Part shown: one piece after another, positions 49,484 through 60,087 of the stretch
Numbering within the stretch: the first letter of the stretch is position 1
Layout: every line of letters begins with the position of its first letter
Assembly (NCBI RefSeq): GCF_022344005.1
Contig: NZ_CP092190.1
Coordinates: 372,001 to 436,000 of the forward strand
Direction: 5' to 3'
DNA from: Deinococcus sp. KNUC1210
GTDB taxonomy: Bacteria > Deinococcota > Deinococci > Deinococcales > Deinococcaceae
Length of the DNA stretch: 64,000 nt
Notes under the pieces: generated by a model
Databases searched by the model: none
Told to the model about the DNA's origin: nothing
Seen by the model: only the letters and a program-made list of their open reading frames with translations
Program-made: the position numbers and the translations under genes

Positions 49484-51307
49484 ATGGATTTCAAGCACTC
49501 GCTCAAACAGGCCGTCGAACACGCCGCCCGCACCCTGGGCGCAGACATCGAGGCAGTTATTCAGGAAACGCCTCCCGGCAAACCCGGCGACTACGGCACG
49601 CCCGCCGCCTTTCTGCTGGCAAAGGCGCTGCGCCAGAATCCCGCTGCCATCGCGGGCCAGCTCGCCGCGAACGTGGTTCTTCCGGAGGGTATCGCCCGTG
49701 CCGAGGCGCTGGGGCCGTACCTCAATTTCTTCGTGGATGCCGGAGCCTTCGTGCGCGGCGTGGTGCAGGAAAAACCGGTGCTGAGCGTGGCATCGGGCAA
49801 AGTGGTGATCGAGCATACCAGCGTGAACCCCAACAAGGAACTGCACGTCGGACATGTGCGGAACGTGACGCTGGGCGACAGCATGGCCCGCATCTTCCGG
49901 GCGGCAGGCCACGAGGTCGAGGTGCAGAATTACATCGACGACACCGGCAGGCAGGCCGCCGAGAGCCTGTATGCCCAGCAGCACTACGGTCTGCACTGGG
50001 ACGGCGTACAGAAATACGACCAGTTCGTGGGGGAAGGCTACGTGCGCCTGAATGCCGATCCGCAGAAGGCCGAGCTGGAGCCGGGTATCCGTGCGATCAT
50101 CCACCGGCTCGAAACCGGAGAGCTGAGAAGCGAAATCGAGAAGATCGTGGCGGCGCACCTTCAGACCTGCTTCCGGCTAGGCGCACGCTACGACCTGCTG
50201 AACTGGGAATCGGACGTGGTGGGCAGCGGCTTTCTGAGTAAAGCCATGAATCTGCTGCAGGATTCGCCCTCGACCAGCCGCCCGCAGGAAGGCAAATTCG
50301 CCGGGGCCTTCGTGATGGACGTGTCCGAGTTCATGCCGGGCCTGGAGGAACCCAAGGTGGTGCTGATGCGCTCGGATGGCAGTGCCATGTACGCCGCCAA
50401 AGACATCGGCTATCAGTTCTGGAAGTTCGGACTGTTCGAAGGCATGAAGTTCGAGCCTTTCTTCGCCGACCCCGAAGGCAAGATGATCTGGACGAGCCAC
50501 CCGGACGGGCAGCCGGACCTGGAAAAGCGCTTCGGACATGCGGAAGAGGTCATCAATGTGATCGACTCGCGCCAGGAGCACCCGCAGAATGTCGTGAAGG
50601 CCAGTCTGGGCGTGGTGGGCCACCCCGAGCAGGAGGCCCGCAGCATCCACCTGTCCTACGCCTTCGTGACCTTCGAGGGCCAGACGATCAGCGGGCGCAA
50701 GGGCATCGGCGCGAGTGCCGACGCGGTGATGGACGAGGCCGAAGTGCGCGTGACGGCGCTGATGCAGGAGCTGAAGCCCGAGATCGTGGGCACCGAGGAA
50801 GGCCGCGAGATCGTGCGGCGCATCGCCATCGGTGCGATCCGCTTCGCCATGCTGAAGAGCGAGCCGACCCGTACCCTCGATTTCCGCTGGGATCAGGCGC
50901 TGGCGCTTCAGGGCGATACCGCGCCCTACGTGCAGTACGCGGCGGTCCGCGCATCCAACATTCTGAGGAAGGCAGCAGAGGCAGGGTACAGCGCCGAGGG
51001 AGCCGACTGGAGCCTGATTACCCCGCTGGAACTGGAACTCGCCAAGGTGGTCGAGCGCTTCCCGGCCGTGGTCACCACGTCGGTTCGCATTCACAGCCCG
51101 CACGTGGTAGCCCAGTACGCCCTCGATCTGGCGACGGCGTTCAACGGCTGGTACAACGCCCGTGGAGCAGATGGAAAACCTGCCACCAACGTCCTTCAGT
51201 CGCCCGCCGGTCTGCGTGAGGCCCGGATGGCCCTGGTACAGCGTCTGCGGGCCGCCATGGAAGAAGCGCTCGATCTGCTCGGTATTCAGATTCCCAGCGC
51301 GATGTAA
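49484..51307 (+). CDS. argS: Arginyl-tRNA synthetase
   Basis: The 607-residue class I enzyme has the Add-1 domain (MDFKHSLKQAVEHAARTLG), the HIGH-type site SVNPNKELHVGHVRN (HVGH), and the C-terminal DALR anticodon-binding domain (QYAAVRASNILRK). It charges tRNA-Arg. TAGACT (49470-49475) stands eight bases before the ATG. A strong terminator follows, then a copy of the 36-bp element. Confidence 0.95.
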   Translation: MDFKHSLKQAVEHAARTLGADIEAVIQETPPGKPGDYGTPAAFLLAKALRQNPAAIAGQLAANVVLPEGIARAEALGPYLNFFVDAGAFVRGVVQEKPVLSVASGKVVIEHTSVNPNKELHVGHVRNVTLGDSMARIFRAAGHEVEVQNYIDDTGRQAAESLYAQQHYGLHWDGVQKYDQFVGEGYVRLNADPQKAELEPGIRAIIHRLETGELRSEIEKIVAAHLQTCFRLGARYDLLNWESDVVGSGFLSKAMNLLQDSPSTSRPQEGKFAGAFVMDVSEFMPGLEEPKVVLMRSDGSAMYAAKDIGYQFWKFGLFEGMKFEPFFADPEGKMIWTSHPDGQPDLEKRFGHAEEVINVIDSRQEHPQNVVKASLGVVGHPEQEARSIHLSYAFVTFEGQTISGRKGIGASADAVMDEAEVRVTALMQELKPEIVGTEEGREIVRRIAIGAIRFAMLKSEPTRTLDFRWDQALALQGDTAPYVQYAAVRASNILRKAAEAGYSAEGADWSLITPLELELAKVVERFPAVVTTSVRIHSPHVVAQYALDLATAFNGWYNARGADGKPATNVLQSPAGLREARMALVQRLRAAMEEALDLLGIQIPSAM

Positions 51308-51321
51308 GCAGAAGAGGAAGG

Positions 51322-51358
51322 GGTGCGTCGTCCAGTTCAGACGGCGCACCTTATTTTT
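51322..51358 (+). terminator. Intrinsic terminator after argS
   Basis: GGTGCG and CGTC (51322-51332) pair with GACG and CGCACC (51340-51350) with an internal mismatch; TTATTTTT follows. Confidence 0.8.
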
Positions 51359-51382
51359 GAGTGCTGATATACCGGACAATAA

Positions 51383-51418
51383 ATTCACAAATAGGCCTTA
51401 TCGTGAATACTTTCACTT
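51383..51418 (+). repeat. 36-bp intergenic element, copy A
   Basis: It begins ATTCACAAATAGG and continues TTATCGTGAAT, then TTTCACTT. Three boxes are visible: TTCAC, GTGAA, TTCAC. It lies between convergent argS and a phosphatase gene. Confidence 0.75.
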
Positions 51419-51486
51419 GTACGCTCCGACTCTGTTCCCCGGAACATCCATCATCCGGGCAGGGAAGACCAAAGCCAATGTTCTGC

Positions 51487-52308
51487 TCAGCCGACTGGCA
51501 GTGCCTCGGTCCGTTCCAGATTCAGCGCCAGATCGAGTGCTTCGACCAGTCCGGCGTCCTCCACGCTGCCCACGGTGTAGCGCGAGGCGGCCAGTGCTCC
51601 GGCGACTGCGTTGCCCATCGCCACCGGGTGCCCGACCTCGTTCATCACCGACACGTCGTTTTCGCCGTCGCCCACCATCATCACGTCACTGAGATTTAGA
51701 TGGTACTTGGCGGCGACGCTGCGAACGGCGGAGGCCTTACTCACGCCTTCCCGCGTCACACTGATGAACATGGTATCGGGCATGGCCGGGCTGCCCGCCG
51801 GGTGCAGGCTCAGGCCCTCGTGCGGCTCGGCCAGCACCGCTGCGGTTTCGGCAATCGGCACCACCCACTGCGCCCGGACGATCTGCCCCGACAGGCTCAA
51901 CGGATCGCGCTGTACGTAGGGCACGCCCAGCAGCGCGGCATGCTCGACGGCCATCCGTTCGGTCGATTCCACCGCGTACTCGCTGTCGGTATAGACCTCC
52001 AGAATGCGCCCAAGCCGCCGCGACTTCTCGACCAGTTCCAGCACCAGTTCGTGGGGGAGACCCTCACTCATCGACTCGCCTGTTTCCATATTCACCACGC
52101 TGGCTCCGTTCTGGAACACGTGCCAGCCGTGCGGGTCGAGCTGCCGCGCGTATCCCAGCGCCTTTCCGAAGGCAGGCCGCCCGCTGCACAGACACAGGTG
52201 CATGCCTGCCGCCACAGCCCGGGCTGCCGCGTCCCAGACCTGCGGCAGCACTTCATTGCTCGAACCCACCAGGGTTCCATCGACATCGATACAGGTCAGA
52301 CCCAACAT
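51487..52308 (-). CDS. HAD-IIB (Cof-type) phosphatase
   Basis: From the ATG at 52308 the protein is 273 residues. HAD motifs are [14 protein letters not shown] (Asp nucleophile), [13 protein letters not shown] and [18 protein letters not shown]; the large C2 cap ([14 protein letters not shown]) is the Cof group mark. These enzymes dephosphorylate sugar or nucleotide phosphates; target unknown. The start has TACACT (minus strand, 52315-52320) six bases upstream. Confidence 0.9.
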   Translation of the reverse strand: MLGLTCIDVDGTLVGSSNEVLPQVWDAAARAVAAGMHLCLCSGRPAFGKALGYARQLDPHGWHVFQNGASVVNMETGESMSEGLPHELVLELVEKSRRLGRILEVYTDSEYAVESTERMAVEHAALLGVPYVQRDPLSLSGQIVRAQWVVPIAETAAVLAEPHEGLSLHPAGSPAMPDTMFISVTREGVSKASAVRSVAAKYHLNLSDVMMVGDGENDVSVMNEVGHPVAMGNAVAGALAASRYTVGSVEDAGLVEALDLALNLERTEALPVG

Positions 52309-52356
52309 GCAGGCAGTGTAGAGGAGCGGGCGGCTCGGAGCTATGGGCCGGATAGA

Positions 52357-52405
52357 ACAACGAGGGAAGGGGAGCCAGATCAATTGGCTCCCCTTCCCTC
52401 GTTGT
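52357..52405. terminator. 21-bp bidirectional terminator
   Basis: A perfect 21-bp stem (52357-52377 with 52385-52405) with a 7-base loop. It starts seven bases past the microprotein stop and would end the minus-strand ddrA unit; CGTTTTTC follows on the plus strand. Confidence 0.75.
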
Positions 52406-52411
52406 CGTTTT

Positions 52412-52513
52412 TCAGAACAGCCGCGTCAACCAGCCGGAGACCAGCATCAGCGCCAGCACCAGGCCCATGAATCCCAGCGTGCTCAGGCGAGATGGCCTGG
52501 AAGAATGTCTCAT
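52412..52513 (-). CDS. 33-residue membrane microprotein coupled to ddrA
   Basis: The reading frame starts at an ATG (52511-52513) that overlaps the ddrA stop as ATGA, and ends seven bases before a strong terminator, so it is well placed to be expressed. The peptide starts [10 protein letters not shown] with five charged or His residues, then one hydrophobic helix ([16 protein letters not shown]) and ends TRLF. This is a classic single-pass small membrane protein with the N-terminus positive-inside. It lies in the ddrA unit. Its function is unknown, and expression is inferred from coupling only. Confidence 0.65.
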   Translation of the reverse strand: MRHSSRPSRLSTLGFMGLVLALMLVSGWLTRLF

Positions 52514-53103
52514 GCGGCGCGGCCCGATTCGGGTTCCAGGCTCTGAAGCGCGGCCTTGAGGTGGCGGTACACCTCGCGCTGAAGGTCGAGATCGACCGGG
52601 ATTTCATAGCGGAGCTGATCCATCGCCTGCACGATATGTGCGCCGCCGGGGCTGCGCTCGAAGTCGGGACGTGCCCACTCGGGCAGCTCCGGCGTGTGCA
52701 GCGGCTCGCGCTTGGCATCGTTCCAGTCGGCCCAGGTCTTGGGCAGATCGTACAGATAACGCCCGATGCCAAACTGCACCGCGCAGCGCTTCAGTGCGTC
52801 CGAGGCAGCTGCCTTCAACGTGCCGTATTCACCCTCGCCCGCCTCGCCAATGTCCTCGCGGGCCACGCCCAGCACGGTCAGTCGGCCCTTCACGGTGGGG
52901 GAGGTGGTGCCGGGAATCACCTCGATCTCGAAGCTCCAGGCATCGGGGCAGATCGCGTCGAGGCGGTCCTGCACCGTGCGGGCATCGACATACGCCAGCA
53001 GCAGCGCCCGGCTGCGATCCTTGGTGAAAGCGGTTGGCTTCCACCCGACCAGATGCGAGGAGAACGGGGCCTGCAGTCGTCTCTGGACATCGCTTAGCTT
53101 CAT
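52510..53103 (-). CDS. ddrA: DNA damage response protein DdrA
   Basis: The 197-residue protein starts MKLSDVQRRLQAPFSSHLVG and contains the Rad52-family core block YGTLKAAASDALKRCAVQFG, which matches DdrA of D. radiodurans as I remember it. DdrA binds 3' ends of single-stranded DNA and protects them after damage. TAAACT (minus strand, 53110-53115) is six bases before the ATG. A palindrome at 53129-53145 covers the -35 region and resembles the radiation/desiccation response motif. A microprotein gene overlaps its stop. Confidence 0.9.
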   Translation of the reverse strand: MKLSDVQRRLQAPFSSHLVGWKPTAFTKDRSRALLLAYVDARTVQDRLDAICPDAWSFEIEVIPGTTSPTVKGRLTVLGVAREDIGEAGEGEYGTLKAAASDALKRCAVQFGIGRYLYDLPKTWADWNDAKREPLHTPELPEWARPDFERSPGGAHIVQAMDQLRYEIPVDLDLQREVYRHLKAALQSLEPESGRAA

Positions 53104-53128
53104 GCATTTAGTTTATAACAGAATGGAA

Positions 53129-53145
53129 TTCTGGTCAAGACAGAA
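53129..53145 (-). promoter_or_regulatory. Candidate RDRM (DdrO operator) of ddrA
   Basis: The minus strand reads TTCTGTCTTGACCAGAA, an imperfect palindrome (TTCTG/CAGAA). It agrees with the recalled RDRM consensus TTATGTCATTGACATAA at 11 of 17 positions, at the place expected for repression of ddrA by DdrO. The match is partial. Confidence 0.5.
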
Positions 53146-53209
53146 TACGGATGCCGCGCTTACAGTTGTAGCTCGGCTTGAGAATGACAGGTACTCAAAG
53201 AAAGAGAGA

Positions 53210-53245
53210 ATTCACAAGTAGGATTTATCGTGAATCAATTCACTT
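53210..53245 (+). repeat. 36-bp intergenic element, copy B
   Basis: Reads ATTCACAAGTAGG, then TTTATCGTGAAT and ATTCACTT. The palindrome GTGAATCAATTCAC is contained. It lies between the small L7/L12-like gene and ddrA. Confidence 0.75.
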
Positions 53246-53255
53246 ACTTCCTATT

Positions 53256-53290
53256 GAAGAAGGGGAGCGCATGTGTCTCCCCATTTCTTC
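53256..53290 (-). terminator. Possible terminator of the L7/L12-like gene
   Basis: GGGGAG (53262-53267) pairs with CTCCCC (53277-53282), flanked by GAAGA and TCTTC; the minus-strand tail TTCTTCAAT is a weak T-run. Confidence 0.45.
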
Positions 53291-53630
53291 AGCTTTTCGC
53301 AGCTATCCCGTTCAGAAAGGCCTCGGCTTCGTCCTCAGTCAGTTGCCTGCCAATCTGCGCTTCGTGGTCCAGGACCTTCCCGACATCTTCGAGAGCTGTG
53401 ACAACCGCCCCGATATGGGCCTGGTACTCAGCAGCCCCGAATCGAGCAACATGAACGAGTTCCTTCGCTTCCGTCAGCGGGAGGGAAAACAGCCGACAGA
53501 TCAGGCGGATCGTCTCGACCATTCCCAGTCCGTCTGCACCGGCTACCCTGCTGAGTTCTTCAGCACTCAGCCCCGCCTCACGAAGCTGCTGATACCGTTC
53601 GAGCTTTAAAGGCGGCCAGGACGAGAGCAT
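53289..53630 (-). CDS. Small protein with ribosomal L7/L12 C-terminal-like segment
   Basis: The 113-residue protein starts at an ATG that overlaps the aspS1 stop (ATGA), so it is probably coupled to AspRS1. Residues 34-60 (MVETIRLICRLFSLPLTEAK then ELVHVA) look like the L7/L12 C-terminal domain, in which the usual form is IKxVRxxTGLGLKEAKDLV. The N-terminus has a helix-turn-like ERYQQLREAGLSAEELSRV. The function is unknown; a ribosome- or factor-linked role is a guess. Confidence 0.6.
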   Translation of the reverse strand: MLSSWPPLKLERYQQLREAGLSAEELSRVAGADGLGMVETIRLICRLFSLPLTEAKELVHVARFGAAEYQAHIGAVVTALEDVGKVLDHEAQIGRQLTEDEAEAFLNGIAAKS

Positions 53631-55375
53631 CACTCTGCTGCGGGCCGTACCTGCACGCCGACTTCGGCCAGTTGCGCGTCGTCTACGGGAGAAGGGGCGA
53701 GGGCCATCAGGTCCAGCCCCCGGTTGTTTTTCGGGAAAGCGATCACCTCGCGGATATTCGACGCACCGCTCATCAGCATGATCAGGCGATCAAAGCCCCA
53801 GGCGATGCCGCCGTGCGGAGGCGTGCCGCTGTTCAACGCATCGAGGAAGAAGCCGAACTTCTCGCGGGCCGCCGCCTCGGTAAAGCCGATGGCCGCGAAC
53901 ATCTTCGCCTGCACCTCGGGATCATGGATACGGACGCTGCCGCCGCCGACCTCGAAGCCGTTGAGCACCAGGTCATAGGCCTGTGCGCGAATCTCACCCT
54001 GCCGGGGCGTCCCGAAGAGCGCGATATCGTCCGGGTGCGGCGCAGTGAACGGGTGATGCATATAGGTCCAGGTGCCTGTTTCCGGGTCCTGGTCGAGCTG
54101 CGGGAACTCCGTGACCCAGCTGATGTGGAACCGTGGGCCATCCGCCGCGAGGTCGAACATGTCCCGCAGCGCGTTGCGGACCGCACCCAGCGCCTCGACT
54201 GCAGGTCGCCACTCGCCTGCGGAGAAGAGCAGCGTCTGACCTTCCTGCACGTCCGTCGCACCGATCAGCGCGTCGGCCACTCCTGCCACGAATTTGCCGA
54301 TGCCGCCGCTGAAGCCTTCCGGGGTGCGCTTGACCCAGGCCAGCCCCTTTGCGCCGTTCTGTTTGGCGACCCGCTCCAGCTCGTCGATCTGTTTGCGCGT
54401 CAGGTCGGGGGCGACCATCGCCTTGACCGTGCTCGCCTCGGCAAACGCCTTGAAGTCACCGCCCTGAAACAGAGCCGTCACGTCGCTCAGGGCGTGTCCG
54501 AATCTCAGATCGGGCTTGTCGGAGCCGTACCGGTCCATCGCCTCGTGGTACGAGATGCGCGGAAACGGGCTGGGCAGTTCCACATCCAGCACCGCCTGAA
54601 AAACGTGACGTAGCAGCGCTTCGTTCAGCTCCAGCACGTCATCCATCTCCACGAAGCTCATCTCCATATCGAGCTGGGTAAAGTCGGGCTGACGATCTGC
54701 CCGCAGGTCCTCATCGCGGAAGCAGCGGGCAAACTGGAAATACCGGTCCAGCCCCGCGATCATCAGGAGCTGCTTGAAGAGCTGTGGCGATTGCGGCAGC
54801 GCATAGAACTCGCCCTGAGACAGCCGTGACGGCACCAGGAAATCGCGTGCGCCTTCCGGGGTGGAGCGTGTCAGCATCGGGGTTTCGACATTGACGAAGC
54901 CCTCACCGTCCAGAAAACGGGTGATCTCGGCCTGAACCCGCGACCGCAGCCGCAGCACATCCTGCATTTCCCGGCGGCGCAGGTCGAGGTAACGGAACTT
55001 CAGCCGGATATCCTCGCCCACGGTGACGGGCGAGCCGTCCACCTGAAACGCAGGCGTGGCAGCGCGGTTGAGCAGCCGAATCTCGCTGGGAATGATCTCG
55101 ATTCCCCCGGTCGGATACGCGTCGGTCCGCTGGGCCTCGCCGCGCTCGCGCACCGTGCCGGTCACTTCCACCACGTACTCGGCTTTCAGTTCGCCTGCTG
55201 CGCTGTAGGCGGGATTGTCCTGCTCGACCGTGACCTGAACGATGCCGCTGCGGTCGCGCAGAATCACGAAATACTGACCTGGAAAATCACGGACACGGTT
55301 CACCCAGCCAGCCAGGGTAACGGTCTGGCCCGCGTGCTGGGGGCGGAGGTCGGCGACGTAGTGGGTGCGCTTCAT
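53630..55375 (-). CDS. aspS: Bacterial-type aspartyl-tRNA synthetase, AspRS1
   Basis: The 581-residue class II enzyme has the N-terminal OB fold ([20 protein letters not shown]), motif 2 [20 protein letters not shown], the GAD insertion domain of bacterial AspRS (near residues 280-410), and motif 3 [15 protein letters not shown]. It charges tRNA-Asp only. It follows hisS by 17 bases, and its own TATACT (minus strand, 55383-55388) lies seven bases before the ATG. With aspS2 (12301) this is the known two-AspRS set of Deinococcus. Confidence 0.95.
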   Translation of the reverse strand: MKRTHYVADLRPQHAGQTVTLAGWVNRVRDFPGQYFVILRDRSGIVQVTVEQDNPAYSAAGELKAEYVVEVTGTVRERGEAQRTDAYPTGGIEIIPSEIRLLNRAATPAFQVDGSPVTVGEDIRLKFRYLDLRRREMQDVLRLRSRVQAEITRFLDGEGFVNVETPMLTRSTPEGARDFLVPSRLSQGEFYALPQSPQLFKQLLMIAGLDRYFQFARCFRDEDLRADRQPDFTQLDMEMSFVEMDDVLELNEALLRHVFQAVLDVELPSPFPRISYHEAMDRYGSDKPDLRFGHALSDVTALFQGGDFKAFAEASTVKAMVAPDLTRKQIDELERVAKQNGAKGLAWVKRTPEGFSGGIGKFVAGVADALIGATDVQEGQTLLFSAGEWRPAVEALGAVRNALRDMFDLAADGPRFHISWVTEFPQLDQDPETGTWTYMHHPFTAPHPDDIALFGTPRQGEIRAQAYDLVLNGFEVGGGSVRIHDPEVQAKMFAAIGFTEAAAREKFGFFLDALNSGTPPHGGIAWGFDRLIMLMSGASNIREVIAFPKNNRGLDLMALAPSPVDDAQLAEVGVQVRPAAE

Positions 55376-55392
55376 GACGGGGAGTATAGGGG

Positions 55393-56685
<1,293 letters not shown>

Positions 56686-56730
56686 AACGGCGAGTGTAGC
56701 AGGGGAGACGCGGGCCGGGCGGAAAAGCCC

Positions 56731-57435
56731 CTAGCCCATCCTCCCGGTCTTGATTACCTCGGCGATGACGGGCGGCAGGCTCCACGCCATGATGTCGAAG
56801 GCCGCCGAATGGTAATCGTAGGGCACCTTGTGCAGCGACACCTTCGGGCGCAGACCCTGGAGTTCCAGGATCACCACGTCGGCTCCGGGTTCGTGGTTGA
56901 GCGACAGGCCCACCGAACCGGGATCGATAAAGGTCGTTTCCGCCACGTGGCGCACGAAGGGAACGTGCGTGCCGCCCGCGACCACCACCCGCGCTCCGAG
57001 CTGCTCGGCCAGCGCTTCCATCTCGCGTTCCTGACCCATCAGGTCGATCCGCTGGTCCAGGTCGTAGGGCGAGCCATGAAAGTAGCGCAGGCGTCCGACC
57101 GGCGTATTGGTCCGGCCCCCGGCGGGCAGGCGGCGCAGGAAATCCATCTGCTCGGGCGCGAGCGTCTGCGCGGTCCAGGCCAGGACGGTATCGGCCACGC
57201 CGCGCCGCTCTGCCCGCTGGCTCATATCGAAGGCCACCCGCGCATCGCTGCTGCCCAGGCTGCAGGTCCAGCCCTCGCGCCGCACGAAATCGATCACCGG
57301 CCCCGGGCTGGCTCCGTACCCCACCAGATCTCCCAGGACAATCACCTGTGTAATGGCATGTTCGTTCAGAAAGCGCTTGACGGCCGTCAACGCATGAATG
57401 TTGCCGTGAATATCACTCAAAATAGCCAGTCTCAC
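56731..57435 (-). CDS. Calcineurin-like phosphoesterase (YfcE-like)
   Basis: From the GTG at 57435 the protein is 234 residues ([16 protein letters not shown]). Metal motifs are [32 protein letters not shown] in place of the usual GNH, and [12 protein letters not shown]. The third motif lacks the Asn-His pair, so activity may be changed. The ORF extends upstream to 57540, but no start there is supported. TACTCT (minus strand, 57446-57451) is ten bases before the GTG. The lnt gene is divergent. Confidence 0.78.
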   Translation of the reverse strand: MRLAILSDIHGNIHALTAVKRFLNEHAITQVIVLGDLVGYGASPGPVIDFVRREGWTCSLGSSDARVAFDMSQRAERRGVADTVLAWTAQTLAPEQMDFLRRLPAGGRTNTPVGRLRYFHGSPYDLDQRIDLMGQEREMEALAEQLGARVVVAGGTHVPFVRHVAETTFIDPGSVGLSLNHEPGADVVILELQGLRPKVSLHKVPYDYHSAAFDIMAWSLPPVIAEVIKTGRMG

Positions 57436-57531
57436 AAGTAAGCCCAGAGTAGCGCAAAAGCTCTGCCGTTCGCCTGTGATCTGCTTGACCTCACCGCAGA
57501 GCTGTCGGTGTCCCTGCGCTACAGTGGGTCG

Positions 57532-58998
57532 GTGCGCCACTTCCGCTCCTCCGTACCGTTCGTGCTGCTGTGCCTGCTGCTGGGCGCGGTGCTGGGTCTG
57601 TGTGGGCTGCCGCTGCCCTGGAGCTTCCTGACGCCGTTGCCGCTGGCGCTGGTGCTCTGGCTGGCCGCGGGCGCCGCCCCCCCAGACAGGTGGCCGGGCG
57701 GCTCTTCTGGATCATGACCGCCTATTTCGCGGTGCAGCTCTGGTGGCTGACACAGTTCATGGCCCAGCTCTCGGGATTGCCCTGGGGCGGCGTGCTGGTG
57801 CTGCCGCTGTTTCTGATCGAAGGCGGCTTCTGGGCCCTGCTCGGCTGGCTGGTCGCGCGTGCTGTCCGTGATCCGCTCGCCCGTGTGTGGGCGCTGGCGG
57901 GCGGCTGGGTGCTGCTGGAATGGCTGCGAACCCTGGGGCCGCTGGCTTTTCCCTGGTCGGGACTGGGCGCGACGCTGCTGCCCACGCCGCTCAGCCAGAC
58001 CGCCGACGTGTGGGGCGCACTCGGTCTGAGCCTGCTGGTGGTCATCACGGCGGCCAGTCTGGTGAGCCTAGCTCAGCGCCGCTGGCGCATGCCGCTGCTG
58101 ACGCTGCTGCTGTGGGTGGGGGGAGCGTGTACGGTCTGACCCGCGCGGCAGCGTCGGGTCCAGAGGGCCGCGCCCTGCTCGTCCGCACCGACTTCGACTC
58201 GTTCGGCCGGGCCAGCGGCAGCCTCGGCTTCGAGCAGCAGTTTCAGCGGCTGCTTCAGCTTTCACAGGCGCGGCAGCCCGGCGAACTCACGATCTGGAGC
58301 GAAACGGCCATCATCAATGCCCCCGATCTGCTACGTGCCCCGGCTCCCGGAATCTACGGCGTCTACAGCAGTTCCGGGGAAATACCGCCCAGAGCTGGGA
58401 CGGTACCTCGCCCGGCAGCGTGGTCTATACCAAGCTCAAGCCGGTGCCGTTCGGAGAGTTTTTTCCGTTCTCGGGGCCGCTGAACGCGCTGTATACCTGG
58501 ATTTTTCACCTGTTCGGCATTCCGAATTTCGATCCGCCGCCCAGCGGAAATGTAGCTGAGCCACTGCGTCTCAACGGCGTGCTGTACGGCACTTATATCT
58601 GCTATGACAGCATCTTTTCCTGGGTCGCCCGTCAGATGGTACGGGGCGGCGCACAGGTGCTGGTCAATGTGAGTAACGACGGCTGGTATCAGGGGTGGGG
58701 CGTCACGCAGCATTTCCAGATGGGACGGCTGCGTGCCATCGAAACGCGGCGCTGGGTACTGCGGAGTGTCAACAAAGGCATCCTGGGCGTGATCGACGAT
58801 CTGGGCCGTCCGGTTTCCACACTGGACAGCGGCGAAGGTGTGCTGCATGCCCGCTACAGAGTGCTCGGCGGCGAAACGGTGTACGTGAAGCTGGGCGATC
58901 TGCCCGCACTGTTGGGTGCACTGGCGCTGCTGGGGCTGGCCTGGCGAATGCAGCGGCGACCGCTGGAGTTGAGCGGTGCCCGAGTGGATTTGCACTAA
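57532..58998 (+). pseudogene. lnt: Apolipoprotein N-acyltransferase, frameshifted three times
   Basis: Joined over four reading segments the gene gives about 488 residues, the size of Lnt. The start is GTG at 57532, six bases after TACAGT (57520-57525). The first part holds membrane helices ([20 protein letters not shown]), and the nitrilase-like domain carries the triad: Glu in TIWSETAI, Lys in TKLKPVPFGEFFPF, and Cys in YGTYICYDSIFS, with VNVSNDGWYQG nearby. Frame changes occur at C7 (57677-57683), G6 (58118-58123) and G4 (58376-58379). Lnt adds the third acyl chain to lipoproteins. Errors in G/C runs are the likely cause. Confidence 0.88.
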
Positions 58999-59109
58999 AT
59001 AGACTTAGTTTGAATCTTGAAACCGTAAGCTGAAGCGAACGCTCCGGCTCCTGTGACCCTCGAAACGGTGTGCAGGCCCCCTGCTGGCCCTCCTGTGAGG
59101 CCGCCCGTT

Positions 59110-60024
59110 TCAGGTGCTCAGATCGGTGCTGCCGGGCGCGGTCACGAAGCGGATTGCGCCCGGCAGCACGCGGGCGGTGAAGGGCGTGGTTTCCTCGTGC
59201 AGTTCGCCGTCGTACTGCAGCGGAAACGGTTCGGCGGCGGCGACGCTCAGTTCACGGGCGGTGAAGGTTTCCACCGAGCCGTTGCCCGCGAAGATCGGAT
59301 CACCGAGGTTCAGGCGGCTGCGAACGCTGTCGATCACATTCGGCAGCAGCTGAAGCACGTTCCCTGCCTTGAGCACGATGACCATGAACCGGCCGTCAGA
59401 TGGATTGATGGCCCCCTGGATCGGCAGACCGTAACTGGCCTTGCCGAAATTGGCGATCATCACGCCGATTCCGTCGATGTGGCGCGGCACGCCGTCCACC
59501 ACCAGCGAAAAGGTGGTGCGGCGCGGGTTGAGCTGCTTCAGGGCGCTGAAGATGTAGGCCAGGACGCCGAAACGGGCCTTCAGGTCTTCGCTCTCACGGA
59601 TCATGTGCGCGTCTGCTCCGGCTCCGGCGAGCATCGCAAAGCCGCACGTCTGGCCCCCGGTTTCCAGTTCCCCCAGGTCCACCCGCACGGCGTGCCCCTG
59701 GAGGGCCAGTTCGGCCAGTGCCGCCGGATGGTCAGGCATGCCCAGATTCAGCGCGATCAGGTTGGCAGTGCCAGCCGGATACGCCAGAACCGGCACATTC
59801 TGATATCTCAGGGCGTAGGCCACACTGCTGACTGTGCCGTCACCGCCCGCCGCGATGACCCGCTGAAAGCTGGCGACATCCTGCACCGCTTCCTGAACGG
59901 GTAGTTGCGGCCCCAGCTCGCGCACCACCACCTCGCAGCCCGCCGTTCGCAGCAGTTCGGCACACTGCAGCACCGTGCTCTTGCCCTTGCCCGATTTTGG
60001 ATTGAAAAGTACGAGAATACGCAT
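59110..60024 (-). CDS. Diacylglycerol kinase-family lipid kinase
   Basis: The 304-residue protein has the nucleotide site [10 protein letters not shown] (residues 8-17), the catalytic [15 protein letters not shown] and PLAYPAGT-like [20 protein letters not shown] blocks, and a C-terminal substrate domain with YDGELHEE. It resembles YegS/BmrU proteins, which phosphorylate diacylglycerol or phosphatidylglycerol. ATG at 60024 ([10 protein letters not shown]) is chosen; a TTG at 60036 is in frame. It is divergent from the lipoprotein gene. Confidence 0.85.
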   Translation of the reverse strand: MRILVLFNPKSGKGKSTVLQCAELLRTAGCEVVVRELGPQLPVQEAVQDVASFQRVIAAGGDGTVSSVAYALRYQNVPVLAYPAGTANLIALNLGMPDHPAALAELALQGHAVRVDLGELETGGQTCGFAMLAGAGADAHMIRESEDLKARFGVLAYIFSALKQLNPRRTTFSLVVDGVPRHIDGIGVMIANFGKASYGLPIQGAINPSDGRFMVIVLKAGNVLQLLPNVIDSVRSRLNLGDPIFAGNGSVETFTARELSVAAAEPFPLQYDGELHEETTPFTARVLPGAIRFVTAPGSTDLST

Positions 60025-60087
60025 GGTGGGGGGCAAGTTGACCTGTCATTCTGAAGGCTATTAGACTGCCCGGGTGGAGGCAATCCT

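Noticed and set aside
51383..51418. The 36-bp elements as parS or DnaA sites
   Set aside because: parS is TTTCAC followed directly by GTGAAA, whereas here GTGAA precedes TTCAC with other spacing; DnaA boxes (TTATCCACA) are not present. No identification is claimed.
53174..53200. CTTGAG ... ACTCAA pair resembling an HspR HAIR operator
   Set aside because: The half-sites are separated by nine bases, not seven, and it is not near a chaperone gene; probably chance.
53178..53609. Plus-strand frame between ddrA and aspS1
   Set aside because: It runs across the 36-bp repeat and antisense to the coupled small gene; composition is non-coding and no start signal exists.
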